Shown in pieces: positions 34,301 through 45,710 of a DNA stretch of 64,000 bases (its first letter is position 1; each line of letters begins with the position of its first letter). A program made the translations under genes and the position numbers. Where the stretch lies: contig CM056875.1 in the NCBI GenBank assembly GCA_029876055.1, positions 3,038,001 to 3,102,000 on the forward strand, in the 5' to 3' direction. The stretch comes from Madurella fahalii (taxonomy: Eukaryota; Ascomycota; Sordariomycetes; Sordariales). The notes below the pieces were generated by a model that did not search any database, had not been told where the DNA came from, and worked only from the letters and a program-made list of their open reading frames with translations.

Positions 34301-37300
34301 GGTTCCTCATGAAGTCATCTGGAGGACGGATACAGGCGATGAGATAAACCCAGAGACCTTTAAGCGCCTCCTGACACTGATTGTTGCCGATAGTCTCGTC
34401 TACGACGCGCATGGATGCATCTGGGTTCACCAAGCCGACGCGATTCTCGCCGAGACGTTGACCCAGGTAGCAGAGCGCAATGGGGCGAGAGTCTTCTTCA
34501 GCAGCTCCGAGGATCCTACCGCATTATCAGAGAACTACACATTCATACACCCTCAGACCACAGCTCGAAGGCTCGAATTGATAGCTCCCCAAGAGGTCAG
34601 CGTCTTCGCAAACGTGAGCAGCGGCAAGTGTAAGAACCCAGCGTTGGATTGTCTGATTCGTGCGTCAGTTGGCAATATGACCAACGTATTCGAAATGCCG
34701 CGCCTTATCACTCGCTCCGACAAGGATCCTGCGCAATGGACAGTGGAGTTAGCCTACAACCAAACACACTTGTGCCGTGCAATCTGCTCTTACCTCGATG
34801 AGACGAGGAGACAAAGTACAGCAGTCAAGGCCAATGAGAAATCGGGCTCCCGGGTGATACCGGTGATGTCAATCGCTTCTGCCACCAGCAGTAGCACCCC
34901 CGACGTCGCAGACGTTGTAGATTGGACCTGTCTTAAGCAGGCCATCCCGGCTATGGCTCGGCCCCTCGATGCTCATTTTCTGCTCTCTGCCAATAAGACG
35001 TACTTCTTAGCAGGCTTAACGGGGTCCGTAGGGCTCTCACTCTGCAACTGGATGGCCGATCACGGGGCACGGTATTTTGCGTTGGCAAGCCGCAATCCGT
35101 CTATCGAACCCGAAGCTGCAAGACGACTAGCTCGCAAAGGAGCGACACTCCGCATTCTATCTACAGACCTAGCCGACTTAGAGAGTGTCGCCGCTGCCCG
35201 CCGCAGCCTGACAACTTCGGAGCATGGGCCCGCCATGCCTCCCGTCGGAGGCGTCGCCAACGGCGCCATGATTCTACGCGACAGAGCTTTTGAAAACATG
35301 TCGGTTGAGGACTTCGAGGCTGTGCTTCGCCCCAAAATTCAAGGATCTCTCAACTTGGAAACCGTCTTTGGCCATCAGGACGACCTTGACTTTTTCATCT
35401 TCCTCTCTTCCGCATCCAGCGTGCTAGGCGTTCCCGGTCTGGCCAACTATGGCGCAGCCAACCTCTTCATGTGTGGTTTGGCACAACAGCGACGGCGCCG
35501 CGGCGCTCCGGCCTCCGTCATTGATATTGGCGCGCTCGCAGACGTCGGCTATCTTACCCGCGGGTCCAATTCCCACGAGGTTGCCGAGCTCACTCGCAAG
35601 CACAACTCGAAACCGCTGTTCGAATCAGACCTCCACACCATGTTTGCCGAAGCGATATATGCCGGCTCGAGGAATCTTGAGAAAGAGGCCGAAATCATGA
35701 CCGGCATTGGCCTCTGGGACGTCTCAAGTCCGGAACAGGCACGCAGGCCAAGTTGGTTCAACCAACCGAGGATGTCACATTATATGATCCGAAGAAGTGA
35801 CGCTATTGCCTCTGATAGCTCGAACCTGAAATCGTCTGACAACCAAAAGCCTAGTATTCTAAGTCAGCTTGCCAGCGCTGGGAATGATACCAATGCTGCC
35901 CTGCGCATCTTGGAGTTAGGCCTGGTGGAGAAAATAGAAAAGGCTCTGCAAATGCCCGCTGGCTCGCTGGACGCACACTCCTCGCTTCTGTCGCTCGGCA
36001 TGGACTCGTTGGTGGCGATTCAGGTGCGGTCATGGATTGCTGAGGAATTAAACGTCAACATGGCTGCGCTGGGGATCTTGGCGAGCCCATCCGTGAGAGA
36101 TCTAAGCGCCGAGCTTCTTGCACAGTTGCCAGATACACAGCTGGAGGGCGGTGCGAGCAATAATTCCGAAGCAGGGGATGTTAACAGCGAACTCTCACCA
36201 ATTTCGACACCTGTCTCTTCGGCTGTGACTGATTCCGGCTCTTCTGGACCATCAGTTCCGCAGCTCGTTGCCGGATCTTCTGGACCACTCGCCGGCACGG
36301 GTGTTCAAGAAGAGGTCGCTGACGGCTTGGCCGTCGCGGATCTCGAGCCTCTGTCTAGAGAAAGGGGGTCAGTGCATGAAAATAAGGAATTCAGCGACCA
36401 TACTACGGCCAATGGGGAGATGCAGAGCTATATCCGCGAGGGTGAACTCTCTCACGGCCAGAACCGGTTGTTCTTTTTGCACAGATACTTGGTGGACAAA
36501 TCGACGTATAACTGTGCACTTGCTGGCAAGATCCATGGCACCCTCGATACCACCAGGCTGGCGGCTGCTATCAAGAAGGTCGTGTGGATGCACGAATCAC
36601 TCCGAAGCTGTTACTTCTTTGACCACTCTTCAGGTAAAGGCCGTCAGAGAGTCAAATCAGACACGGGCTCCGTGTTTGAACACCGCCCGAGTGGGCTCAA
36701 TGGAGATGCCGAGTTGAAAGCCGAACTTGACCGGCTGCAAAAGTACGAATTCAACCTCGAAGACGGTGAGGTGGTCAAGGTTACTGCGTTTTCCCAAACT
36801 CCCACCAAGCATTTCATCATAATCGCCTACCACCACCTCGTCATGGACGGATTTAGCCTTGTGGTCTTTCTTCGCCAGCTGCAAGCTGCATACTCGGGCG
36901 CACAGGAGCTGGCAGCACCACCGCTTCAAGCCATCGACCTAGTTGGGGAGCATCTTGAAGTTTGTTCTGACCCCGCGACGCTCCAAGGAGACGTCGAGTT
37001 TTGGCGGGAGATCCATCATGACGGACCCGCCCCCTTACCCCTGTTTCCCTTCGCCAAGACCAAGTATCGCAAGCAGCCGCTTGACGCCTATGGATCTCAC
37101 AGCTTCGAGATCAAACTGGATGCAGCCTTTGCCCAGCGCGTTAAGAATAAGTGCACCAAGCTGCGTGCGACGCCGTTCCACTTCTATCTCGCGGCGTTGG
37201 CGGCCTTTTTGTCGAGGTGGCTGGACATTTCCGACCTCTGCATCGGAATTGTTGATGCGAACCGTCCCCGAGACAATACAGACACGATCGGCTACTTTTT

Positions 37301-40300
37301 GAACATGCTTGCGTTGCGATTCCGGCTGGACAGGGACTCTAGCTTTGACGAGCTGGTCTCGCAAACTCGCGAGATTGTATTTTCCGCGCTAGCACACTCC
37401 ACCACGCCGTTCGATGCCGTACTCGACCATCTCCGCGTTCCTAGGGAGGCCCATCATCCGTTGTTCCAGGCGGCCATGAACTACCGCATCGGCCATGAGT
37501 CGACGCGTTCAGTATGGGACGAATGCGAGGTTGAGTGGACCGATATGGTCGTAGCTCGTAACCCATTCGATCTCCATCTGGACATTACTGAGATTGGACA
37601 TGGAGGTGGCGTCTGGATATCCCTGGGAGTGCAGAGCTACTTGTATTCGGCTTTCGATGCGGACATGTTGGCTAAGTCGTTTGTTTGCTTGGTCAAGAGT
37701 GCTGTCGATGCCACTGAGACCCGGATTTCAACGACAATTCACAGCCTCTGCTTGGCGGAGAACGCCCAGCGGCAAGCAGCGATCGACCTCGGGCGCGGGC
37801 CTGACATGCGTCTGCATCCTGTACTGCCACAGACCCTTGTTTACCGCCTCGACCGAGTAGCACGCCGGTACGCTAACGACGTTGCCATCAAGGATGGGTC
37901 GGGCGTAACGTTTACCTACGCGGCAATGACACGTCTCGTCAAGGTCATCAGCCATTCCTTGCAACAAAGCGGGGTGTGTGTCGGGAGCCGTGTCGCCGTC
38001 TACGTTGCTGCCTCAGCACACGCCCTATGTGCCATGCTGGCCGTCATGCGGCTAGGAGCCATCTATGTCCCGCTGGACCGACGCAATCCGGCCGAGCGCT
38101 TGGGACTCATCGTTGCGGATAGCCAGCCGCAGGTGCTGATTTACAAGGGCGATCAGGACTTTGGCGTGGTTCTCAGCCTGAGAAAACATGCAGACTTCGC
38201 CGTCCTCGATCTCTACCACCTAACAAAGCCTGCCGAAGGACTACAGCAGCCACTGGAGGAACCTGAAGTTGACATTTTGGCCACACCAGACGACCCTGCC
38301 TGCGCTATCTACACCAGCGGCTCCACGGGACGGCCCAAAGGCGTCCTCATGACGCACCGTAACCTTGTCAACCAAGTCTATGCCGTCCGAAGCATGTTGA
38401 AAATCGGCCGAGAAGTCGTACTTCAACAGTCATCTCCGGGCTTTGACTGTTCGATGGAGCAGATATTCGGCGGCCTCGCTCACGCGGGGACCGTTGTCGT
38501 AGTTCCCGAGGAAGCTCGCGGGGACTCGGCCGCTATAGCAGCAATCATGGTGGCCGAGAGCGTCACCTACACCGTCGGCGTGCCGTCTGAGTATATGGCG
38601 CTGCTTACTTTCGGTCGAGAGACACTCAAAAAATGTTCTACATGGCGCTTAGCTGTTAGTGGTGGTGAGAAGTTGACGGCAAGCCACGCGTCTGGGTTTG
38701 CTCTGTTGGGTCTGCCTCAGTTGAAGCTCGTCAACGCGTACGGTCCAGCCGAGGGCACCATCTCATGCAGCCGTGGGTTTATCGATTATCATGCCGTTGC
38801 CGATTCGATGGAGGACCCGCACGTGGGCCGGGTCATGGCTAATTACTCTGTTGTCATTGTCGATGAGGACCTAGAAACGGTCCCCATAGGACATCCGGGA
38901 GAAATCTGCATTGGTGGCGTGGGCGTTGCACGTGGATACATCAACCGTCCGGATGAGGAAAAAGAGCGATTCCTGACGGATCCTGAGTTTTCCGGAAGGT
39001 ACCACCTCAGAGACAGGCGGTTTTACCGGTCTGGAGACCTCGGGCGCATCATGCCTAGCGGCGTGCTACACTCCCTTGGCCGCGTTCAGGGAGACAGCCA
39101 GGTCCAGATCCGCGGCGTGAGAGTTGAACTCGACGAGGTGGCGGCTGTTATCGTGCGAACTGCCGGTTCCGATGCAATCAGCGACGCAGCAGTGTCATTG
39201 CGGGAGGGCGGTCTGCTGGTTGCTTTTGTGGTCGTCACCCCTGGATCGCCAGCTGACGGGCGAGCTTCGATGTCAACATGGCTAGAGGAAGTGGCCACGC
39301 GTTTGCCGTTGCCAATGTACATGCGCCCCTCGTTAATGGTGCCTGTCGAGGAGCTACCAAGGACAGCGAACGGTAAACGGGATCGGCAGCGGATCGATAC
39401 TCTCCCCATCCCGGATGGCTGGATCGGAGCAAGCAGCGGGGCCGAAGAAGGGCAAGATCGGTTGACAGACCTTGAGCAACAAGTCAAGCTCAGTTGGGAA
39501 CAAGTCCTCCCTGCTACAATTCGTCCGCCTACCTTCGGCCGGAATTCGGACTTTTTCCGCGTTGGGGGCAACTCGCTGCTTCTACTCCATCTTCAGGCAG
39601 TGTTGAAGGCCGGTTTTGGAGCGCATATCTCACTACCAGAATTATTCCAGTCCAGCACTCTTGCCGGCATGGCGGCATTGTTAAAACCCGCGCCGTTGTC
39701 ACACTCTGAAACCTCAGATATGGATTGGGCCAGCGAGGTGAAATCTCTCACCAATGGAGTAGTCGTCCCTTCGTTACCATTCCACGATAATCCAGTTCCC
39801 CCACAACCAGATGGCTTAACGGTCCTCCTCACGGGTGCCACTGGCTTCCTCGGCACACATCTCCTCTCCCATCTCATCGCCAACCCTCGCGTCCGCACCG
39901 TCCACTGCGTCGCCATCCGCCCGGACCCGTCCGGCCGCCCTCGCCACGTCAAGCTCTCATCACCCAAAATTGTCAAACATCCCGGCGACCTCAGCGACCG
40001 CTACCTTGGCCTCTCAGAGGAAACCTTCACCCGCCTCGCGAGAGAATGCAACCTCATCATCCACAACGGCGCCGACGTGAGCTTCCTCAAGACGTACGCC
40101 TCTCTCAGGGCGCCCAACGTGCTCTCTACCAAGACCCTCGCCGAGATGGCGCTCGCGGGCGGCGCACCCGGGGCCGCCGTGCCCCTGCATTTCGTCTCGA
40201 CCGCCTCGGTCGCGCGCTTCTCCCCGCTCGGCGCCGGCGCCTCGGCGCCGCCCCTCCCACCCATCTCGCTCCTCGGCTCTCCGCCCCGCAACCCCCACGC

Positions 40301-40838
40301 CGCGGACACGGAGGGCTACGTCGCGTCCAAGTGGGTGTCGGAAGCCCTGCTCGAGCACCTGGCCGCGTCGCGCCCCCTGCGCGTCCACATCCACCGCCCC
40401 GTGTCCCTCGCCCTGGACGGCGCGCCGGCCACGGATATCGTGGGCGCGCTCTTGGCGCTGGGCAGGCAGATGGCGGCTGTGCCGAGGATGGGGTACGCGG
40501 AGGGCCGGGTCGAGGGGCTCCTAGACCTCGCTTCCGTGGAGGAGGTGGCCGGGGAGATTGTGCGTGCCGCGGGGGAGTCGGTGGCGGTGCCATCGGGAAC
40601 TAAGGAACGGGGTGGTGAGGTGGTGTTTGCGCATTACTGTGGCGGGAAAAAGATCGTGCCGGGCGAGTTTGCGAGGTTTTTGAGTGAACAGATCGGCAGA
40701 ACGGTGGAGGAGTGGGATATGGACAGATGGTTGCGGGATGCGAGGGTGAAAGGGCTTGATCCGCTTGTTGGGACCTACCTGGAGGAGTGGTGGAGAGGAG
40801 GGAAGAAGCTGGTGTTGCCTGTTATTAGCAAGAGTTGA
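28345..40838 (+). CDS. Hybrid highly reducing PKS-NRPS (KS-AT-DH-MT-KR-ACP-C-A-T-R)
   Basis: Exons 28345-28527, 28600-29076 and 29142-40838 give about 4118 residues. KS: Cys179 (DTACSSSL), His318 (EAHGTGT), His366 (GHTEGTAG). AT: Ser651 (GHSSGE). DH: His989 and Asp1174. Methyltransferase: [11 protein letters not shown] near residue 1461. KR: LTGSVG near 2174, Tyr2323 (NYGAAN). ACP: Ser2509 (GMDSL). A Ser/Thr/Gly-rich linker follows. Condensation: HHLVMDG near 2785. Adenylation: [11 protein letters not shown] near 3277, [21 protein letters not shown]. Thiolation: Ser3698 (GGNSL). Reductase: TGATGFLG near 3784, Tyr3946 and Lys3950 (YVASK). No NADPH motif of an active enoylreductase is seen between MT and KR. 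The enzyme should build a methylated reduced polyketide, join it to one amino acid and release it, probably as an aldehyde. All active-site residues I could check are present. Confidence 0.93.
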
Positions 40839-42883
40839 GGGGCGTGACGAGGGGTGATGGACAGAAGTGATGGATAAGGCCAGGAGACAACGGAGAGGGC
40901 CTGGTTTATTTGGATATATGGGAAAGGTGGGCTGCTGACGATCAAGATATATGTGCGATGCATGTTGCCTTAGTCATAATTATGTTATTCCCTGTGTTAT
41001 TTTTGCAGATAATGCCCCCGAAAGGAAGAAGAGGGGCCAACCAAATTGAGTTACAACTTGAACTGAATTCGTAGTAGGTACAATAATCATTACATCGGCG
41101 TATTTGACCGTATCAATTTTACGAGTCACAGCACGAATGTACTAGTAAGCGTCTAGCCCCCATTTGCCATCATTTCTGATGCCGTAGCGGTCGTGGCGCT
41201 GTCGTTTGGCGTTCCCGTTGTCTCTAGGACTGCATCTAGAGGTGTTGTCTGACTCCGAAATTGATGACATATTCGGTCAAGCCGAGATAGAGGCTGTCAG
41301 ACAATGAATGGAAAAAGATGCATGTCAGATAGGAAGCCCCTGTCCGAAACAGGGGTCTAAAAAGGCGACATAGGCCGAGAGGGGTTCATATTTAGCTAGA
41401 CAATGGTTGCCATTTGCTACCATTTGCCACACACTTTACCGAAGTACACTACTATCAAGGGGTCTCTCTAGCAAGGCTAGAGGAGAAGATAAGAAAAAGA
41501 AAGACTTGAACAATTCAACCGCACAGTCCCAGGCCTCAGCATTTCACTTACTCAACAGCCCACGATTCAAGCCAGTCATTTACGACAAAGAACGCCCTCA
41601 GAAGCACCTTTATATCTACAGCATCTTCCACCACAACAGCATGAACACCAAAACCACAAAACTAAATACCTGCTTAGTTCCGACCACTTACTGACGGTTC
41701 CCACGCTAATTCAATACCTAGTAGTAGTACTCAATAAAATGAATTTTATTTTTTGGAGTATTTCTTTAACCAGGGAGAATTGGTAATTTATTCAAGTTTA
41801 CCATTTTTATGTTAATAGAAGAAAGCGCCAAAAGGGAGAAGCATCAAGGCCGTAGTAGAGCGAGTAATTAGAAGAACGTTCTTGACTACATCTTACATAC
41901 TTGTCAGAAGGGAGCTATAATGCAGCCTTGATTATACGTAGACAGTCAAGGTAAGGTAGATTACAGCACAGGAAAAGTTTGTCGGTATCAGCTAGATATG
42001 ATGCCCCGGTAGGCGAAGACTGGGACGTGTAGGCAGCTGATCTGGCTACAATTTACTTTGCTTTCCCGGATAGGTATGCAAGCAGAAAACATAGCTCTTA
42101 GAGGTCCCTGTCTTTTTCAATTATCAGGCATTGAGCGACAGATGCAAGTCTCGCGCATATAAGAAGCCTGGCCAATATTGCCAACGAAGATATAAATCGG
42201 AATCGCGCCGAAACTTGTTGACACTGTAGCAAAACAGGGTGTAAAAGACATTGGTCCCGTTATAGGTGCTGGTTGACCGGGAACAGAAAGTCGATTAGTG
42301 CGGTCAATGCTGCTCTCACAGCATTAGGTTGGGTGGCTGGCCCTATATCGGATTGCCGCAATTCGCGCCTCCAGAGGGCTCTGGAAACGTGATTGGTGCT
42401 GCCGATGGTTCTCACATCCACATCTGAGGAGGGGTTGGTGCCTTCGCCTGCTCAGGCTCATCGCATCCGGTATAGGCGGTGCCGAATCCCTGTGAAATCC
42501 CACGCATTTCCCTCTTAAGCAGATCCTACTCGCTTCTGGTCATCCCGCCAGAACGCCCGCAAAGAGGCTGGTGAATTTCCTTTCCCACTGAGTGTTCAAG
42601 AGAATGAGCCCACCTGCGACCCTGCTGTGTAGCCCGACACCTGCCGGCCTGCCCTGTCTACGGGGCCCTGTGCCGTGTGGGCAATAGGGAGCGGCGTCGA
42701 CGCGCATGGCGCGGCACCGTACATACGGCGTTGCAGGCCAGACATAAATTGTTCGTTCCCGAGGGATCTAAGCAGATGTTCAAGGTTCTTATTAGTTGAG
42801 GTAAAGCATTGCTCAAACGTTCATGCCCTTTCTCTTTCCCCCACCGCATTAATAAATTGTCAAGTACAACTGAAGTTATCGTC
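40839..42883. other. Two-kilobase AT-rich intergenic region
   Basis: No supportable gene. The 95-codon frame at 41407-41694 is Lys/Asn/Thr-rich and has no domain. A small inverted repeat (AATAAAA...TTTTATT) is at about 41734-41751, and the words CATTTGCCA/CATTTGCTACCATTTGCCA recur at 41161 and 41410-41430. No transposon ends were found. The right end carries the nitrilase promoter. The region separates the PKS-NRPS locus from the nitrile pair. Confidence 0.5.
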
Positions 42884-43986
42884 ATGGCCACTCCGATTCG
42901 GGTTGCTGTCATCCAGGCGGAGCCCGTCTATCTCGACCTAGCAGCCTCCATCAAGAAAGCATGTGGTCTCATCGCCGACGCGGCCAAGGGTGGGGCGAAG
43001 CTCGTCGCTTTCTCTGAGTGTTGGGTCCCGGGTTACCCTGCGTGGATCTGGTAAGCCCCGCTACCTTACTTGAGTTACACCTCGAATTCAGCTGTGATGG
43101 CCTGTAAACTAATATACATAGGGCCCGACCGGTCGATGTCGAGTTGCAGACACGATACATCTATAACGCTCTGCCCGTCCAGTCTGAGGCGATGGAGCTG
43201 GTCAAGGCGGCGGCCAAGGAGCACTCGATCGCCGTGGTCCTGGGCTTTGCCGAGCAGAGCCCGTCCCACAGCGTCTACATCTCGCAGGCCATCATCTCGC
43301 CGGCGGGCGAGGTCCTTACGCACCGCAGAAAGATCAAGCCGACCCACATGGAGCGTACCATCTTCGGCGACGGATCCGGTAAAGACCTGAACAATGTCGC
43401 CGAGATCGACTTTGGCGCCGAGCACGGCAAAGTCAAAGTCGGATGCCTGGCATGCTGGGAGCACACGCAGCCGCTCTTGAAATACCACACTATCTCGCAG
43501 GGTGAGGCCATTCACGTCGCCATGTGGCCGCCCATTGCACCCACGACGGGCGTCGACGACCCCGGCCTATGGAGCATGAGCACTGAGGGATGCCAAAATC
43601 TGTCGCAAACCTACGCCATCGAAAGCACCGCCTATGTGCTGCACGCTACGGCCGTTTGCAACCAGGAGAGCATTGCGCTGCTCAAGACGGAGCAGGGGAT
43701 TGTGTGCAACCGACCAGGTGGCGGCCACAGCTGCGTTATTGCTCCCGACGGCCGGCGGTTGACGACGCCTCTCGGCGATGGGACGGGCGTGACTGAGGGC
43801 ATCGTGTATGCCGATCTGGATCTCGCCAGGAACGTGGCGACCAAGGGCTTCTTGGATATTGTTGGCCACTACAGTCGGCCAGACCTCCTGTGGCTGGGTG
43901 CCGACAGACGGCAGAAGGAAGCCGTTGTCGCCCTCAGACCGGCCGCGCCGGCGGATCCCGCGGGGGAGAAACAAGACGAGGCTTGA
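42884..43986 (+). CDS. Nitrilase (carbon-nitrogen hydrolase)
   Basis: Two exons, 42884-43050 and 43122-43986, give 343 residues. The intron is GTAAGC...CTAATATACATAG. The catalytic triad is clear: Glu45 in [11 protein letters not shown], Lys128 in [11 protein letters not shown] and Cys167 in [11 protein letters not shown]. The CWEH sequence after the nucleophile and the full length mark a true nitrilase (nitrile to carboxylic acid plus ammonia) rather than an amidase of the same superfamily. It is followed 644 bp downstream on the same strand by an aldoxime dehydratase, whose product would be its substrate. It is cytosolic, with no targeting signal. The start is the first ATG of [11 protein letters not shown]; an upstream ATG in frame (42809) is less likely. 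Confidence 0.92.
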
Positions 43987-44630
43987 TATCTTGACTAACT
44001 ACTAATACCATGACTGGGATTGTTTAACAAGTTCGTAATTTGCCCCGAAAGATTTAGACAGAAATGCGTGACATGCTTGTCCGAAGCTGCTTCTGGACAA
44101 GTACAATCTCCAACGTCTGGCCGAGAGCTTCCTATCTCTCAGCCTCCCCTCATTTTCCATTTCCCCTCAATCTTGAACTGGCTCCGATTCCTCGTGAGTG
44201 GTGGCTCAAATGTGGGCCCACGGCTGGTACCCCTCTTCTGCAATCCAATGTTGAGAGGTTTTGGTTTCACAACGCCGAAGCTCTGCAGCTCAGCCGAGAC
44301 ATATCATACGTTGAAGCCATGCTCGTTCCCATTCTCGCTTGAGCCGGCACCAATGCGGGGAGTGCTCATCAAGGTGACTTCCCATTGGTCCTCTTCTCGA
44401 GAGGTCCTTTCCAACAGCGACATCAGATAGGTTGGGCATTAATACTTGACGTGTGGTCTTGGATGAAGGGGTACTTGTGGGAACGAGGCTCAGAGCAAGG
44501 GTAGCAGTATTGCTCGAGCATTATAAGAGCAGTTGATTTAGGCAGGTTAACATCGCTATCCAAGGATCGAAAGCATCTCTCACGCTTTCCATCAACCTTT
44601 CAGTTAGCTCTCGTAGGCCCAGCTTTGACG
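43987..44630. other. Intergenic region between nitrilase and aldoxime dehydratase
   Basis: 644 bp carrying the nitrilase 3' end and the promoter of the dehydratase. Random open frames only. Confidence 0.5.
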
Positions 44631-45710
44631 ATGCTTGCTTCAGCGATACCAGACCATCTCCAGTGCAGCCGCACTCGGCCGCCACGACTACCCGCCCCCG
44701 ACTTTCAGCCTCCCTACCCATCCTACAGCGTGCGTTTCCCCGAAAAGGTTTCCCAGCTCGTCATGGCCATAATTGGCGCACAATACAAATCCGCCTCGGA
44801 TGCCGCCGACGGAGACGCCCAGTCAACCCTCACTCCTTTCTTGACAGCGTCCCCGAGCAGTAGCCCGCCGTCCTTCTTCGAATGGGCGTCTGTCACCGAC
44901 AACAAAGGTTTCTACAACCTCGCCATTCTCGCGTACTGGCCCAGCAAGGCCGCGTACTCGACATGGGCCGAGCAGTCCGGGTTCCGTGCGTGGTGGCAGG
45001 CACTTAACCCAGAGAACTGCCAGCACGGCTGGTTCCTGGAGATCTTCTTTCCCACCACGGACCGCTTCGAGACCCTCTTCAATACGGACGGCACTCCCGA
45101 GGGCTCGGCCCACATGGGACAGTGCATGAGCCCTGCCGTCCGCGAGCACGGATACTGGGGCAGCATGCGCGACCGCCTGCCTGTCTCGCAGACCGACGAC
45201 CTTGTCGGCACCAAGGCCGCCCCCGAAGACTTCAAGACTGGTGGTACCACCTCCAACAGCCGCGTCAGCGTCCCAGGGAGGAAGAACCTCACCGTCATTC
45301 GGTCAGGGCAAGACTGGCTCGACACCACTCCAGAAGAGCGCAAGCTGTACCTCGAGACCATGCACCCTGTCTTAACCAAAGGCATGGACTTCCTCCGCGA
45401 CCACGGCGATGAAGTCGGGTGTTTAAGCTGCCGCTTCATGGAGATCGTCGACCCAGCTACCACCAAAGCGGACAACATAGATCGCACGTTTGGGCTGGCA
45501 TATTTTGACGACCTGGCATCGCTTGAACGGTGGTGCAAGGAGCATCCGACGCATCTGGCGATTTTCGGGGGGTTCCATCAGTATGCGCGGAAGCTGCAGA
45601 ATAATGTCACGCTGCGAGTGTTTCATGAGGTCATGGTACTCGAGCCCGAGCAACAGCTCTTTGAGTATGTGGCTTGCCATCCCGGGACCGGGATGCTCGT
45701 GGCTCACTAG
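44631..45710 (+). CDS. Phenylacetaldoxime-dehydratase-type (heme) aldoxime dehydratase
   Basis: A single exon of 359 residues. It begins MLASAIPDHLQCSRTRPPR and continues FQPPYPSYSVRFPE, close to the N-terminus expected of aldoxime dehydratases. Other landmarks are FFEWASVTDNKGFYN, the FNTDGTPEGSAHMG block, REHGYWGSMRDRLP, HLAIFGGFHQYARK and LRVFHEVMVLEP. In this family one C-terminal histidine binds heme and another, nearer the end, is the distal catalytic residue; the histidines in GGFHQYA/THLAIF and RVFHEV are the candidates. The reaction is dehydration of an aldoxime to a nitrile. With the upstream nitrilase it makes a two-step aldoxime to acid pathway. Arylalkyl aldoximes such as phenyl- or indole-acetaldoxime are the usual substrates. 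The first ATG in frame is taken as start. Confidence 0.9.
   Translation: MLASAIPDHLQCSRTRPPRLPAPDFQPPYPSYSVRFPEKVSQLVMAIIGAQYKSASDAADGDAQSTLTPFLTASPSSSPPSFFEWASVTDNKGFYNLAILAYWPSKAAYSTWAEQSGFRAWWQALNPENCQHGWFLEIFFPTTDRFETLFNTDGTPEGSAHMGQCMSPAVREHGYWGSMRDRLPVSQTDDLVGTKAAPEDFKTGGTTSNSRVSVPGRKNLTVIRSGQDWLDTTPEERKLYLETMHPVLTKGMDFLRDHGDEVGCLSCRFMEIVDPATTKADNIDRTFGLAYFDDLASLERWCKEHPTHLAIFGGFHQYARKLQNNVTLRVFHEVMVLEPEQQLFEYVACHPGTGMLVAH

Noticed and set aside
40046..40603. Arg/Pro-rich frames on both strands over the reductase domain
   Set aside because: GC-rich out-of-frame shadows of the PKS-NRPS reductase domain.
41407..41694. A 95-codon open frame downstream of the PKS-NRPS
   Set aside because: Low-complexity Lys/Asn/Thr-rich sequence in AT-rich DNA, no domain and no exon partners.
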